Notes under the pieces: generated by a model | The model's input: the letters and a program-made list of their open reading frames with translations, nothing else | What the model was told of the DNA's origin: nothing | The model's database searches: none | In this document: piece by piece, positions 25,537 to 34,482 of the stretch | Layout: every line of letters starts with the position of its first letter | How positions within the stretch are numbered: the stretch's first letter is position 1 | Made by a program: the position numbers and the translations under genes | DNA from: Sphingopyxis panaciterrulae | GTDB lineage: Bacteria > Pseudomonadota > Alphaproteobacteria > Sphingomonadales > Sphingomonadaceae | DNA length: 64,000 bases | NCBI RefSeq assembly: GCF_014199295.1 | Contig: NZ_JACIJH010000005.1 | Location: forward strand, 62,001 to 126,000 | Reading direction: 5' to 3'

Positions 25537-25699
25537 ATGTGCCGCGCGCTGCGGTACGAATAGCCTCGCTCCAATCCCCCCCCCCGGGGCGAGGTCGAAG
25601 GGCTCCGTCAGGGGGCGGAGCCCTTCATTCTCCCGGCAAAAGGGAGTCCGGCTTCGACGCACTCGTTGCGCGCAGCCGAAGCGTCGTCCGGGCAATGGC

Positions 25700-25712
25700 G
25701 CACCTTGGTATT
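25700..25712. repeat. Truncated end of a family A palindromic element
   Basis: GCACCTTGGTAT here is identical to the outer 12 bases of the 33 bp terminal repeat of the elements at 5083 and 41585. The rest of the element is missing or unrecognisable, and the nested palindrome begins at once, so this looks like a junction where one repeat landed in another. Confidence 0.55.
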
Positions 25713-25873
25713 AAAGCGGCGTGCGTTAAATCTGCATCACCCTTTCTTCCGTTCGTGCTGAGCTTGTCGAAGCATCGTCCTTTTTCTTGCTACGCTTGAA
25801 AGAAAGAACAGCCCTTCGACAAGCTCAGGGCGAACGGGGATGAGTGATGCAGATTTACGGCAAGCCGCCCTAA
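25711..25873. repeat. Nested palindrome, TTAGAGCRGC family, copy 3
   Basis: Ends TTAAAGCGGCGTGCG.. and, inverted, TTAGGGCGGCTTGCC.., both running into TAAATCTGCATCAC. They enclose a REP (25749-25837) with CCGTTCGTGCTGAGC arms. Same layout as 13036-13195, with the outer ends more eroded. Confidence 0.86.
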
Positions 25874-25952
25874 GGTAACCGACCGGATATTTGGCGCTTG
25901 CGGCGCAGTTGGAACGGTGGCCCTTTGCAGCGGCCCCCGACCATGCCGCCCA

Positions 25953-26750
25953 TCACGATGGTGCGGACCTTTCTTGTATCGAGCTCGCGCGGCGAAAATA
26001 GAGAGCGTCCGATCCATCTTCGGCAAAGGCGGGTTCGCGGCCGAACAGGGCGGGGACATGGCGCGCGAAGGCGTCGCGGGTCGCCGGGCCGTGGGCGATG
26101 AGCCGCCCGCCGCCGAGCCACAGGATCGCATCGGCAAACTGCGCAACGAGCGACAGGTCGTGCAGTACCGCGACGACCGTGCGCCCGCTGCGCGCGAGGC
26201 CGATGAGGGTTTCGAGCACCCGATACTGGTTGGCGGGGTCGAGCGCCGCCGCGGGTTCGTCGGCGAGCAGCACCGGCGTGTCGGCCGCCAGCACGCGCGC
26301 GAAGCAGGCGAGCGCCTGCTCGCCGCCCGACAGGCTGGTGACGATGCGGTCGGCGAACTCGGCGCAGCCGGCGGTCGCCATCGCCTGCGCGACGGCCGCG
26401 CGGTCCGCGGCACCCAGCCGGCCCGGCGTCGCGCCATAGGCGAAGCGGCCGAGCGCGACCATGTCGGCGACGCGCATGTCCCAGGCGAGTTCGTGGCTTT
26501 GCGGCAGATAGGCGATGCGGCGCGCGCGTTCGATGGGTCGCAACGCGCGCAGGTCGGTATCGCCGAGGCGCATGCTTCCCTCCGCGTGGGCGACCCCGGC
26601 CAGCGCACGCAGCAGCGTCGATTTGCCCGCGCCATTGGGGCCAACGATCGCGGTGAACTGGCCGGGCGCGAGCGTCGTGCTCACCCCCTCGATCAGCGTC
26701 TTGCCGCCAGCATGGACGGTGAGGCCGTCGAGGATCAGCGGGTCAGCCAT
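25953..26750 (-). CDS. btuD: Vitamin B12 ABC transporter, ATP-binding protein
   Basis: Cytoplasmic ATPase of the FecE/BtuD/HmuV group, 265 residues: Walker A GPNGAGKST (about 37-45), Q-loop YLPQSHE, signature LSGGE, Walker B VLLADEP, and switch His in VLHDLS. It energises the BtuC permease. It is the last gene of btuB-F-C-D, overlapping btuC by 8 bases. Control of the operon by the upstream cobalamin riboswitch sets the substrate assignment; on sequence alone a heme or siderophore importer would also fit. Confidence 0.85.
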   Translation of the reverse strand: MADPLILDGLTVHAGGKTLIEGVSTTLAPGQFTAIVGPNGAGKSTLLRALAGVAHAEGSMRLGDTDLRALRPIERARRIAYLPQSHELAWDMRVADMVALGRFAYGATPGRLGAADRAAVAQAMATAGCAEFADRIVTSLSGGEQALACFARVLAADTPVLLADEPAAALDPANQYRVLETLIGLARSGRTVVAVLHDLSLVAQFADAILWLGGGRLIAHGPATRDAFARHVPALFGREPAFAEDGSDALYFRRASSIQERSAPS

Positions 26751-27729
26751 GGGCCGTCCGTCCGCGTCGCAGCACGATCATCGTGAAGATCGGCGCGCCG
26801 GCGAGCGCCGCGACGACGCCGAGCCGCAACTCGTTCTGGGTCGGCAGCAGCCGGACCAGCAGGTCGGCAAGAACGAGAAGCAGCGCACCGAGCCATGCCG
26901 AGGGCAGCAGGGTGCGCCCCGGATCGTGGCGGGTCCACGGCCGCACCAGATGCGGCGCGACGATGCCGACGAAGCCGACCGCGCCGGCGAGCGCGACCGC
27001 TGTGCCGGTCGCGATGCCGGTCCCGGCGATCACCGCGATCCGGGTGCGCCGCGCGTCGAGTCCGTGCGCGACCGCCGCTGCCTCGCCGAGCGAGAGCAGC
27101 GACAGGTTGGCGCGCTGGCTGGCGAGCAGGGTGCAGCCGATCAGGATCAGCGGCGCGGTCGTCGCGACGTCGGCGAGCGAGCGGTTGGCGACCGACCCCA
27201 GCGTCCAGTTGATGAGATCCGACAGCGAAAAGGGGTTCGGGGCGAAATTGAGGATCAGCGCCATCACCGCGCCGCAGAGGCTCGACAGGCCGACGCCGAT
27301 CAGGATCAGGCTCGCCATGCCCTGCGTGCGCACCGCCGCCGAGGCGAGCAGCGCGGTGACGAGCAGCGCGCCGCCGATCGCGCCGAGCGGCAGCGCCCAC
27401 GACCAGACGGCGGCAAGCCCGAAATAGAGGGTCAGCGTCGCGCCGAGCGTCGCCGCCGCCGAGACGCCGAGGATGCCGGGTTCGGCGAGCGGATTGCGGG
27501 TGAGCGCCTGCAGCGCCGCGCCGCACAGCCCGAGCGCGGCGCCGACCAGCGCGGCGGCGAGGATGCGCGGCAGGCGGATGTCGAGAAGGATGATCGAAGC
27601 GGCGGGATCGGTGCCGGCGAGCGCATCGGCGAGCAGGCGCGGCGAGACGCCGTCGGGACCGACCGTCAGCGCGAGCAGCGCGGCGAGCAGCAGCAATGCC
27701 GGCAGGACGAGATTGACGCGCGTCGTCAT
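26743..27729 (-). CDS. btuC: Vitamin B12 ABC transporter, permease
   Basis: FecCD-family permease of 328 residues with about 10 membrane helices. Family marks are LPRILAAALVGAALGLCGAA, NPLAEPGILGVSAAA (substrate-path loop) and GFVGIVAPHLVR near the end. It forms the channel of the B12 importer in the inner membrane. The ATG overlaps the TGA of btuF by 4 bases (ATGA). The open frame extends far upstream, but the conserved start and coupling fix this position. Confidence 0.87.
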   Translation of the reverse strand: MTTRVNLVLPALLLLAALLALTVGPDGVSPRLLADALAGTDPAASIILLDIRLPRILAAALVGAALGLCGAALQALTRNPLAEPGILGVSAAATLGATLTLYFGLAAVWSWALPLGAIGGALLVTALLASAAVRTQGMASLILIGVGLSSLCGAVMALILNFAPNPFSLSDLINWTLGSVANRSLADVATTAPLILIGCTLLASQRANLSLLSLGEAAAVAHGLDARRTRIAVIAGTGIATGTAVALAGAVGFVGIVAPHLVRPWTRHDPGRTLLPSAWLGALLLVLADLLVRLLPTQNELRLGVVAALAGAPIFTMIVLRRGRTAHG

Positions 27730-28541
27730 GCCGCCGCCAGCCGGGTCACGGCATGACCCATCAGCCAGTTGCCGCACGACAGCCACGCGCCGGGCACCTC
27801 CACCTGCCGTGCGCGGCGTGTCGCCCGCGCGACGACCGGATGGCGCGACGCGGTCCAGTGATCCTGCCGATAGCGCGGGCTGTCGAAGAAGGCGCGGAAG
27901 ACGAGGTCGGGTGGGCGGCGCACCATGGCTTCGAGCGGCAGGCTGCCCCAGCCGGGCGCAGCGCGATAGGGGCGATAGCCCGCCGCACCCATGACCTCGG
28001 CAACGAGCGAGCCGGGACCGGTGGTGACGTCGCCGGGGGTGACGTAGAGCGCGGTGCCCCTGTCGGCGCCCTTGTCGGCGGTGGTGCGTGCGGCGGCGAT
28101 TTCGCGGTCGAAGCCTGTTATCAGCGCCCGCGCCCGCGCCGCTGCCCCCAACGCGTCGCCGACGCGCAGCATGTCGCGCCGGGCGTCGTCGAACGACATC
28201 GGAAAGCCGAGTTGGACTACCCGGATGCCCATCGCCCGCAACTGCCCGTCGAGTCGCGCGTCGCCGCCATAGCTGCGCACGACGACCGCCGGCCGCGCGG
28301 CGACGATATCCTCCAACTGCGGGCGCAGCCGGTCGATTCCTCGCGCGCGCGGCACGGCGAAACTCGTGTCGCTGTCGGCCTCGAACGACACGGCGCGAAT
28401 CCGGTCCTTCGGCACCAATCCGAGCAGCATCTGGTCGGCGCAGAAATCGATGCTTGCGACGCCGCGCAGCGCGGGCAGCGGCGCGCGCGGCTGGCAGGCC
28501 GCAAGGGCCGCCAGCATCGCAAGCGCCGCCGCGATGCGCAT
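27726..28541 (-). CDS. btuF: Cobalamin-binding periplasmic protein, lipoprotein
   Basis: A 271-residue TroA/BtuF-fold substrate-binding protein. The lipobox LAALAAC predicts an anchored lipoprotein (Cys16). The first strand reads RGVASIDFCADQMLLGL, then DIVAARPAVVVRSYGG, as in Fe3+/B12 binders. It delivers cobalamin to BtuCD. Its start overlaps the btuB stop (ATGA), and it overlaps btuC likewise, so the operon is translationally coupled throughout. Confidence 0.83.
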   Translation of the reverse strand: MRIAAALAMLAALAACQPRAPLPALRGVASIDFCADQMLLGLVPKDRIRAVSFEADSDTSFAVPRARGIDRLRPQLEDIVAARPAVVVRSYGGDARLDGQLRAMGIRVVQLGFPMSFDDARRDMLRVGDALGAAARARALITGFDREIAAARTTADKGADRGTALYVTPGDVTTGPGSLVAEVMGAAGYRPYRAAPGWGSLPLEAMVRRPPDLVFRAFFDSPRYRQDHWTASRHPVVARATRRARQVEVPGAWLSCGNWLMGHAVTRLAAA

Positions 28542-30505
28542 CAGAAGGCCCAGCGCACGCCGACGGTCGCCGAGCGGCCCGGCGTGCCATAGGTCGCGAC
28601 CGTCTGATAATCCTCGTCGAACAGATTCTCGACGCGGCCATAAAGGTCGATGGCATCGGTGAGCGGGTAGGAGGCGCGCAGGTCGACGAGCCAGTAAGCG
28701 TCCAGGCGCACGAGATTCGCGCGATCGTCGAAGCTGGCGCCGGCATGGCGCACCGCGAGCGACACATCGGTGCCGGCGAGCGCGCCCTGCGGCGTCCAGG
28801 TGAGTGCGGCGTTGACCACGTGCCGCGGCCGCCGCGCGAGGCGGTTACCCTCGAGCGCCGAGCCGGGGGTGCGATCCTTGACCGACAGCAGGCTGTAATT
28901 GCCGCTGAGCGAAAAACTTTCGTTCAGCCGCACGCCGCCCTCGACCTCGATCCCCTCGGCGCGGGCGCGGTTGATATTGTCGTAGGTGCCGAAGGGGCGA
29001 TAGCCGCCCGCGCAGATCGGGGGCTGGGGGGCCGGCCCGGCGGGGCAGGAGACGAAGTCGATCAGGTTGCTGCTGTCGCGGCGGAAGGCGGCGACGTCGA
29101 GGAACCAGCCCTGCGTCGTGCCGAAGCGCAGGCCGATCTCATAGGCGCGCGCGCGTTCGGGCAGCAGGTCGGGATTGCCGTAAGCGCCCGCCGTGTCCGA
29201 AAGCTGGTAGAGGGTCGGCGCCTTGAAGCCTTCGCGATAGCTGGCGCGCAGCGTGACGAGATCGCCCAGCTTTTGCCCGGCATCGACCGCGAAGGTCGTC
29301 GCGCCGCCGAAATCGCGGTGATCGTCGTGGCGGACCCCCGCGGTGATCGATAGGTTCTCGGTCGGCCGCCCGACTAGCATCCCCCAGAAGGACGTGATCG
29401 CGGTCTTGCCCCGATCGCTCGAAAAGGCGCTGGAGGTCAGCGCGTGCGTCCATTCGCGCTCGGCGCCGGCGAGCAGTCGCAGCCGGTCGCCGCCGAGCGC
29501 GCTCCAGTCGAGGCTGTAGCTCAGCCGTTCGCTGCGCCCGCGCGCCGAAAAATTCGGGTCGTCGCCGATGGATGGATCGAAATTGTCGCGGTTGATGTCG
29601 GCGAAACCGAACTGCAGCTTGTGCGAAAAGCCGCCGTTGGTGTCGCTGCCGCCCGGCCGGTGTTCGATGGTCGCCGCGGCATAATGTTCGCGCGTCTTCT
29701 GATATTCGTCGGTATCGCCGAAACTGCTGTAGGTCGGCGGCGGGAAGCCGTCGAGTTCGACCCGGCTGTCGGCGAACAGGCCGAAGGCACGTAATTCGAT
29801 CGTCTCGCCGATCCGCGTGCGGTTGGTAAGGTTGACCGAAACTTGCCGATAGCCGTCGCGCTCGGTGCCGACGGCGGCGTTGCTGATACCGTCGGTGCGG
29901 ACATAGCCGGCGCCGATGCCGAACTCGGCCGGGCCGAGCGCCGCGGTGCGGAGCTGGCCGTTCAGCCGCACCGTATCGCGCGCGCCAACTTCGGCGCCGA
30001 AGCGGCCGGTCGTGCGGTCGCTGCCGTCGGCGGACGGGCGCGTCGTCGTTACCGACACCACGCCGCCGATGGCCTGGCTGCCCCAGGGCAGGCTGTTGGC
30101 GCCGCGTAGCAGCTCGATGCGGTCGATGCCGCCGATCATCAGATTGGCGAAGTCGAAGCCGCCGCCGGGCGAGGAAGGGTCGCCGACGCGCACCCCGTCG
30201 ATGACGACCAGCGTCTGCTCGCCCTCGGCGCCGCGGATGCGCAGGTTGGTGACGCCGCCGAGGGTGCCGTTCTGCGTGACGTTGACGCCCGGCAGCCGCG
30301 CGATCAGGTCGGCCGCCGCGCCGTTCTGTGCGCGGGTCAGTGCCTCCTCGTCGATCACCGACCAGGACGCGTTGGTGTCTTCGGCGGCCAGCCGGTTGCC
30401 GATCACGGTGATCGAATAATTATCGTCGGCCTGCTGCGCGAGCGCGGGCGACGCCGCGGCGAGCGCCAGCAGCGAGAGGGTGGTTGGGTAGGCGGCGGTC
30501 TTCAT
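28541..30505 (-). CDS. btuB: TonB-dependent outer-membrane receptor for vitamin B12
   Basis: A 654-residue receptor: signal peptide ending ALAQ (about residue 24), plug domain with LPGVNVTQNG, IRGAEGEQTLVVIDGVRVGDPS and LLRGANSLPWGSQAIGG, then a 22-strand barrel ending in aromatic TVGVRWAF. A Ton-box-like DNYSITVIG follows the signal peptide. The strong cobalamin riboswitch upstream and the btuFCD genes downstream (first overlap 1 base with btuF) identify it as BtuB. It starts at the ATG after GAAGGGGAATCC, which is probably the site masked by the riboswitch. Confidence 0.92.
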   Translation of the reverse strand: MKTAAYPTTLSLLALAAASPALAQQADDNYSITVIGNRLAAEDTNASWSVIDEEALTRAQNGAAADLIARLPGVNVTQNGTLGGVTNLRIRGAEGEQTLVVIDGVRVGDPSSPGGGFDFANLMIGGIDRIELLRGANSLPWGSQAIGGVVSVTTTRPSADGSDRTTGRFGAEVGARDTVRLNGQLRTAALGPAEFGIGAGYVRTDGISNAAVGTERDGYRQVSVNLTNRTRIGETIELRAFGLFADSRVELDGFPPPTYSSFGDTDEYQKTREHYAAATIEHRPGGSDTNGGFSHKLQFGFADINRDNFDPSIGDDPNFSARGRSERLSYSLDWSALGGDRLRLLAGAEREWTHALTSSAFSSDRGKTAITSFWGMLVGRPTENLSITAGVRHDDHRDFGGATTFAVDAGQKLGDLVTLRASYREGFKAPTLYQLSDTAGAYGNPDLLPERARAYEIGLRFGTTQGWFLDVAAFRRDSSNLIDFVSCPAGPAPQPPICAGGYRPFGTYDNINRARAEGIEVEGGVRLNESFSLSGNYSLLSVKDRTPGSALEGNRLARRPRHVVNAALTWTPQGALAGTDVSLAVRHAGASFDDRANLVRLDAYWLVDLRASYPLTDAIDLYGRVENLFDEDYQTVATYGTPGRSATVGVRWAF

Positions 30506-30589
30506 GTGGATTCCCCTTCGTAACGGTCCTGCCGTCACGCGAGAATCCTCGCCTGCCCCCGGTACATCCCGCCCGCGCGCAGATAACGG

Positions 30590-30776
30590 CGACGCTCCGG
30601 CAGGTCTCCTGGCTTCCGGGTCGCTGGAGGATACGGCCTTCCCGGCGCAGCCGCGCCAGTGGCATGTTCGCATCCGCCTCGCCGGTTACAGTTGCGGGGG
30701 CAGCACCGGATTTGCACCGGCCTTCCCTTTTCATGCCCGTTTCCGGGCAACCCGAGGTCACGAGGCGGGCCGCTAG
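30590..30776 (-). promoter_or_regulatory. Cobalamin riboswitch
   Basis: On the minus strand the full class-I set is visible: GGGAAGGCCGGTGCAAATCC, GCTGCCCCCGCAACTGTAA, GCCACTG and the B12 box AGCCAGGAGACCTGCC (plus-strand 30599-30614). It stands 85 bases before the btuB start. No terminator is seen between the box and the ATG, so control of translation initiation is likely: adenosylcobalamin binding should lower btuB-F-C-D expression. Confidence 0.95.
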
Positions 30777-30812
30777 CAAAAGCGCGCGCGCGCCGCAATC
30801 GGCAAATCGGCG

Positions 30813-31565
30813 TCAGTCGGCGACGTCCGTCCGATAGGATGCCGCGAGCCGCAGCACCTCGTCCGCCAGTTCGCGGCGGCAGATCAGCAGGTCGGGCAGA
30901 TAGGGATTGGCATTGTTGTAGCGGATCGGCGATCCGTCGGCGCGGCTGACGTGCAGCCCGGCGGCGGCGGCGACCGCGGCGGGGGCGCAATTGTCCCATT
31001 CATATTGGCCGCCGGTGTGGAGGTAGATGTCCGCCTCGCCGCGCACGACCGCCATCGCCTTCGCGCCCGCCGACCCCATCGCGACCAGTTCGGCGCCCAT
31101 GCGCTCGGCGACATGCACCGCCTCGGCGGCGGGGCGGGTGCGGCTGACGAGCATCTTCGGCGGCCGGCTGGCGGGGGCAAGCGGCAAGGGGGTGCCCGAG
31201 GTCAGCGTGAGACCGAGCCCCGGCAGCGCGACCGCGCCGACCGCCGCGACGCCGTCCACCGCGAGCGCGACATGGACCGCCCAGTCGCTGCGCCCCTCGC
31301 CATATTCGCGGGTGCCGTCGAGCGGATCGACGATCCACACGCGCGAATGCGACAGGCGGGCGGCGCTGTCCTTTTCCTCTTCGGACAGAATCGCGTCATC
31401 GGGCCGGGCGGCGCGCAGTTCGCGGCACAACATCGCATTGGCATCGCGGTCGCCAGCGGCGCCCAGCGCCTTTCCGGTCAGTTCGCCGGCTTCGCGCAGG
31501 CCAAGGAGGATTACACCCGCCGCTTCCGCCAGCCTGACGGCCAGCGCTTCGTCCGTTTCGTTCAT
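30813..31565 (-). CDS. cysQ: 3'(2'),5'-bisphosphate nucleotidase CysQ-like
   Basis: Inositol monophosphatase-fold Mg2+ phosphatase of 250 residues that removes phosphate from PAP/PAPS. Metal motifs: SEEE (61-64) and WIVDPLDGTREY (D80, D83, T85), with a C-terminal WDNCAPAAV block. The ATG for MNETDEAL gives the expected length; a longer open frame upstream is not conserved. Divergent from selO, 84 bases apart. Its 3' end lies just before the cobalamin riboswitch of btuB on the same strand. Confidence 0.92.
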   Translation of the reverse strand: MNETDEALAVRLAEAAGVILLGLREAGELTGKALGAAGDRDANAMLCRELRAARPDDAILSEEEKDSAARLSHSRVWIVDPLDGTREYGEGRSDWAVHVALAVDGVAAVGAVALPGLGLTLTSGTPLPLAPASRPPKMLVSRTRPAAEAVHVAERMGAELVAMGSAGAKAMAVVRGEADIYLHTGGQYEWDNCAPAAVAAAAGLHVSRADGSPIRYNNANPYLPDLLICRRELADEVLRLAASYRTDVAD

Positions 31566-31649
31566 ATCGCAATCGGCCCCTTCGGTATCGCCGACGCTAT
31601 TGTCGCTGGCCTTGGCTTTGTCCATAGCGGCAGCGACAGGACCGATGCC

Positions 31650-33113
31650 ATGAAGATTGCCTTCGACAACAGCTTCCACCGTATGATGGAAGGCTTTTAC
31701 GCCCCAGCCGAGGCCGCGCCGCCGCCGGCGCCGAAGCTGCTCGCCTTCAATCGTCCGCTTGCCGAGCGGCTCGGCATCGACCTGACGGAAACGGACGATG
31801 CCGGGTTGGCGCGGCTGTTTTCGGGCGCGGAGCTGCCCGGCGGCGCAAACCCGCTGGCGTTCGCCTATGCCGGGCACCAGTTCGGCCATTTCTCGCCCCA
31901 GCTCGGCGACGGCCGCGCGCTGCTCCTCGGCGAACTGGTCGCGCCGGACGGTGCGCGCTTCGACGTCCAGCTCAAGGGATCGGGGCCGACCGCCTTTTCG
32001 CGCAACGGCGACGGCAAGGCGGCGATCGGCCCGGTGCTGCGCGAATATCTGGTGTCGGAGGCGATGGCGGCGATGGGCGTCCCGACGACGCGCTCGCTCG
32101 CCGCGGTCGCGACCGGCGACCGGGTGCAGCGCGAGCGTGGACATCCCGGCGCGGTGCTCACGCGAATCGCGAGCAGCCATATCCGCGTCGGCACCTTTCA
32201 GTTCTTCGCCGCCCACTTCGGCGCCGACCATGTCGCACAGCTTTCACATTACAGCATTCGCCGCCATTTCCCCGAACTGGGCGAAGCACCCAATCCCCAT
32301 CTCGCGCTGCTCGACCGTGTTATCGGCCTGCAATGCGATCTCGTCGCGCGCTGGCTCGGCATCGGCTTCATCCACGGGGTGATGAACACCGACAATATCG
32401 CGATCAGCGGCGAGACGATCGATTACGGCCCCTGCGCCTTCATGGACCGGTTCGCCGCCGGCACCGTGTTCAGTTCGATCGACGCGACCGGACGCTACAG
32501 CTATGGCCGCCAGCCGCAGATGATGCACTGGAACATGGCGCGTTTCGCCGAGGCGCTGCTGCCCGCGATCAACGCCGTCGATCCGGAAGGGGTCGAGGAA
32601 GCGAAAACGATCGTGGACGGCATTCCCGACCGGTTCCGGTCGGCCTGGCTGGCACGGATGCGCGGCAAGCTGGGGATCGCCGGGGCGTTCGACGGCGAAG
32701 GCGATCTGATCGACGGGCTGTTCGAGGCGCTGGAACGGCATGGCGTCGATTTCACCGGCTTCTTCCGCGCGCTGGCCGCGCTGCTGCGCGGCGACGGCGC
32801 TCCGCTCGCGGCGCTGCTTCCCGAATCCGAGGCGATGGCCCCCTGGGTCGCGGACTGGTGGCAACGGATCGAGGCCGAGGCGGCCGATCCCGTCGCGCGC
32901 GCCGCGGCGATGGATGCGGTGAACCCGCTCTATATTCCGCGCAATCATCGGGTCGAGGCGGCGCTCGAAGCCGCGGAAGGCGGCGATATGGCGCCCTGGG
33001 AGCAATTGCTCGAGGTCGTGCGGCACCCCTATGCCGAGCGCCCCGAATGGCAGGATTTCGCAAGACCCGCGCCGGAGGATTTCGGTCCTTATACGACCTT
33101 CTGCGGGACTTGA
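31650..33113 (+). CDS. selO: Protein adenylyltransferase SelO (YdiU/UPF0061)
   Basis: A 487-residue pseudokinase of the SelO family, which transfers AMP from ATP to protein Ser/Thr/Tyr residues in the redox stress response. Marks are the FDNSFHRMMEGFYAP opening, GHQFGHFSPQLGDGRALLLGE-type region, QLKGSGPTAFSR, and HGVMNTDNIAISG followed by DYGPCAFMD (metal-binding Asn/Asp). The C-terminus ends YTTFCGT, and the penultimate Cys corresponds to the redox Cys that is selenocysteine in some eukaryotes. Divergent from cysQ. Confidence 0.93.
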   Translation: MKIAFDNSFHRMMEGFYAPAEAAPPPAPKLLAFNRPLAERLGIDLTETDDAGLARLFSGAELPGGANPLAFAYAGHQFGHFSPQLGDGRALLLGELVAPDGARFDVQLKGSGPTAFSRNGDGKAAIGPVLREYLVSEAMAAMGVPTTRSLAAVATGDRVQRERGHPGAVLTRIASSHIRVGTFQFFAAHFGADHVAQLSHYSIRRHFPELGEAPNPHLALLDRVIGLQCDLVARWLGIGFIHGVMNTDNIAISGETIDYGPCAFMDRFAAGTVFSSIDATGRYSYGRQPQMMHWNMARFAEALLPAINAVDPEGVEEAKTIVDGIPDRFRSAWLARMRGKLGIAGAFDGEGDLIDGLFEALERHGVDFTGFFRALAALLRGDGAPLAALLPESEAMAPWVADWWQRIEAEAADPVARAAAMDAVNPLYIPRNHRVEAALEAAEGGDMAPWEQLLEVVRHPYAERPEWQDFARPAPEDFGPYTTFCGT

Positions 33114-33185
33114 GCGGCAGGACGAGTTGAGCGGTCCGCCGGTGGCTGCTAGGGGCGGCTGTCCCCAACAGCGACAGGAACGATA

Positions 33186-34391
33186 ATGTCCGATCTCCCC
33201 TCGACGAAGACCGGCGCGGCGAAAAGAGTCACGGTGGTCGGCACGGGCTATGTCGGCATCTCGAACGCCGTGCTGCTCGCGCAGCGCAACCGGGTGATCG
33301 CGCTCGACATCGACGCGCAGAAGGTCGAGCAACTCAACGCGCGGATTTCGCCGATCGCCGACGCCGAGATCGAGGAATATCTGGCGAACAGGCCGCTCGA
33401 TCTGACCGCGACGCTCGACAAAGCGGCCGCCTATGACGGGGCCGATTTCGTCGTCGTGGCGACGCCCACCGACTATGATCCGGAGAGCAATTATTTCAAC
33501 ACGCAGAGCGTCGAATCGGTGATCGCCGACGCGCTCGCGATGGCGCCGGGCGCGCTGATCGTCGTCAAGTCGACGGTGCCGGTCGGCTTCACCGAGCGGA
33601 TGCGCGCCGAGACCGGCAGCGATGCGATCGTCTTTTCGCCCGAGTTCCTGCGCGAGGGCAAGGCGCTCTACGACAATCTCCATCCATCGCGGATCATCGT
33701 CGGCAACACCAGCCCGCGCGCCGCCGAGTTCGCGGCGCTGCTGCGCGAAGCGTCGCTCGATCCCGACACCGCGGTGCTGCAGACGGGCAATACCGAGGCC
33801 GAGGCGATCAAGCTGTTCGCCAACACCTATCTTGCGATGCGCGTCGCCTATTTCAACGAACTCGACACCTATGCCGCGGCGCATGGCATCGACCCGCGCC
33901 AGGTGATCGAGGGCGTGTGCCTCGATCCGCGCATCGGCTCCTTCTACAACAATCCTTCCTTCGGCTACGGCGGCTATTGCCTGCCCAAGGACACCAAGCA
34001 GATGCTCGCCAATTACAAGGAGGTGCCGCAGAATCTGATCCAGGCGATCGTCTCCTCGAACACGACGCGCAAGGATTTCATCGCCGGCGAGATCATCAAG
34101 CGCGGCCCGCGTGTCGTCGGTATCCACCGCCTCGCGATGAAGGCGGGGTCGGATAATTTCCGGGCGAGCAGCATATTGGGCGTGATGAAGCGGGTGAAGG
34201 CGAAGGGGATCGAGGTCATCGTCTATGAACCGCTGCTCGAAGAGGATCGGCTGTTCAACTCGCGCGTCGTGCGCGATCTCGCCGCGTTCAAGCGCGAGGC
34301 CGATGTCATCATCGCCAACCGCATCACCGACGAACTGACCGACGTCGCGGACAAGGTCTACAGCAGAGACCTCTTCGGCGCCGATAGCTAA
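33186..34391 (+). CDS. ugd: UDP-glucose 6-dehydrogenase
   Basis: NAD+-dependent enzyme of 401 residues making UDP-glucuronate from UDP-glucose for surface polysaccharide. N-terminal Rossmann motif GTGYVG (19-24), [17 protein letters not shown], the EFLREG loop, [10 protein letters not shown] with Lys209, and the catalytic Cys265 in [10 protein letters not shown]. An AGGAA ribosome site precedes the ATG. No polysaccharide genes adjoin; the nearest related gene is galE at 42.7 kb. Confidence 0.95.
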   Translation: MSDLPSTKTGAAKRVTVVGTGYVGISNAVLLAQRNRVIALDIDAQKVEQLNARISPIADAEIEEYLANRPLDLTATLDKAAAYDGADFVVVATPTDYDPESNYFNTQSVESVIADALAMAPGALIVVKSTVPVGFTERMRAETGSDAIVFSPEFLREGKALYDNLHPSRIIVGNTSPRAAEFAALLREASLDPDTAVLQTGNTEAEAIKLFANTYLAMRVAYFNELDTYAAAHGIDPRQVIEGVCLDPRIGSFYNNPSFGYGGYCLPKDTKQMLANYKEVPQNLIQAIVSSNTTRKDFIAGEIIKRGPRVVGIHRLAMKAGSDNFRASSILGVMKRVKAKGIEVIVYEPLLEEDRLFNSRVVRDLAAFKREADVIIANRITDELTDVADKVYSRDLFGADS

Positions 34392-34482
34392 GGCGCACCG
34401 CTCTCGGCTGATCGCAATTGGCCGAGATTGCGGTTGCACAGGACAGCGCGGCAAGCCACAAGTGCGCATCGGCAGAGATTCA
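34392..34482. other. Short gap before palindromic element
   Basis: Ninety bases of unremarkable sequence between ugd and the palindromic element. Any promoter for tamA should be here or inside the element. Confidence 0.4.

Larger units (their letters stand above)
25318..25952. other. Long gap without genes: terminator and repeats
   Basis: No credible gene in 635 bases. Contents in order are: unremarkable sequence (25318-25505); an intrinsic terminator (25507-25536); small hairpins including CCTCGCTCC..GGGGCGAGG around a run of ten C then four G, and GGGCTCCG..CGGAGCCC (about 25564-25625); an element end (25700-25712); a nested palindrome (25711-25873); and about 80 bases before the end of btuD. 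Confidence 0.75.

Noticed and set aside
25501..25799. Possible short proteins in the gap before btuD
   Set aside because: All overlap the terminator or palindromic repeats, differ in frame, and show no start signals.
30506..30589. Terminator between the cobalamin riboswitch and btuB
   Set aside because: No GC-rich stem followed by a T-run is present on the minus strand; control of translation is favoured.
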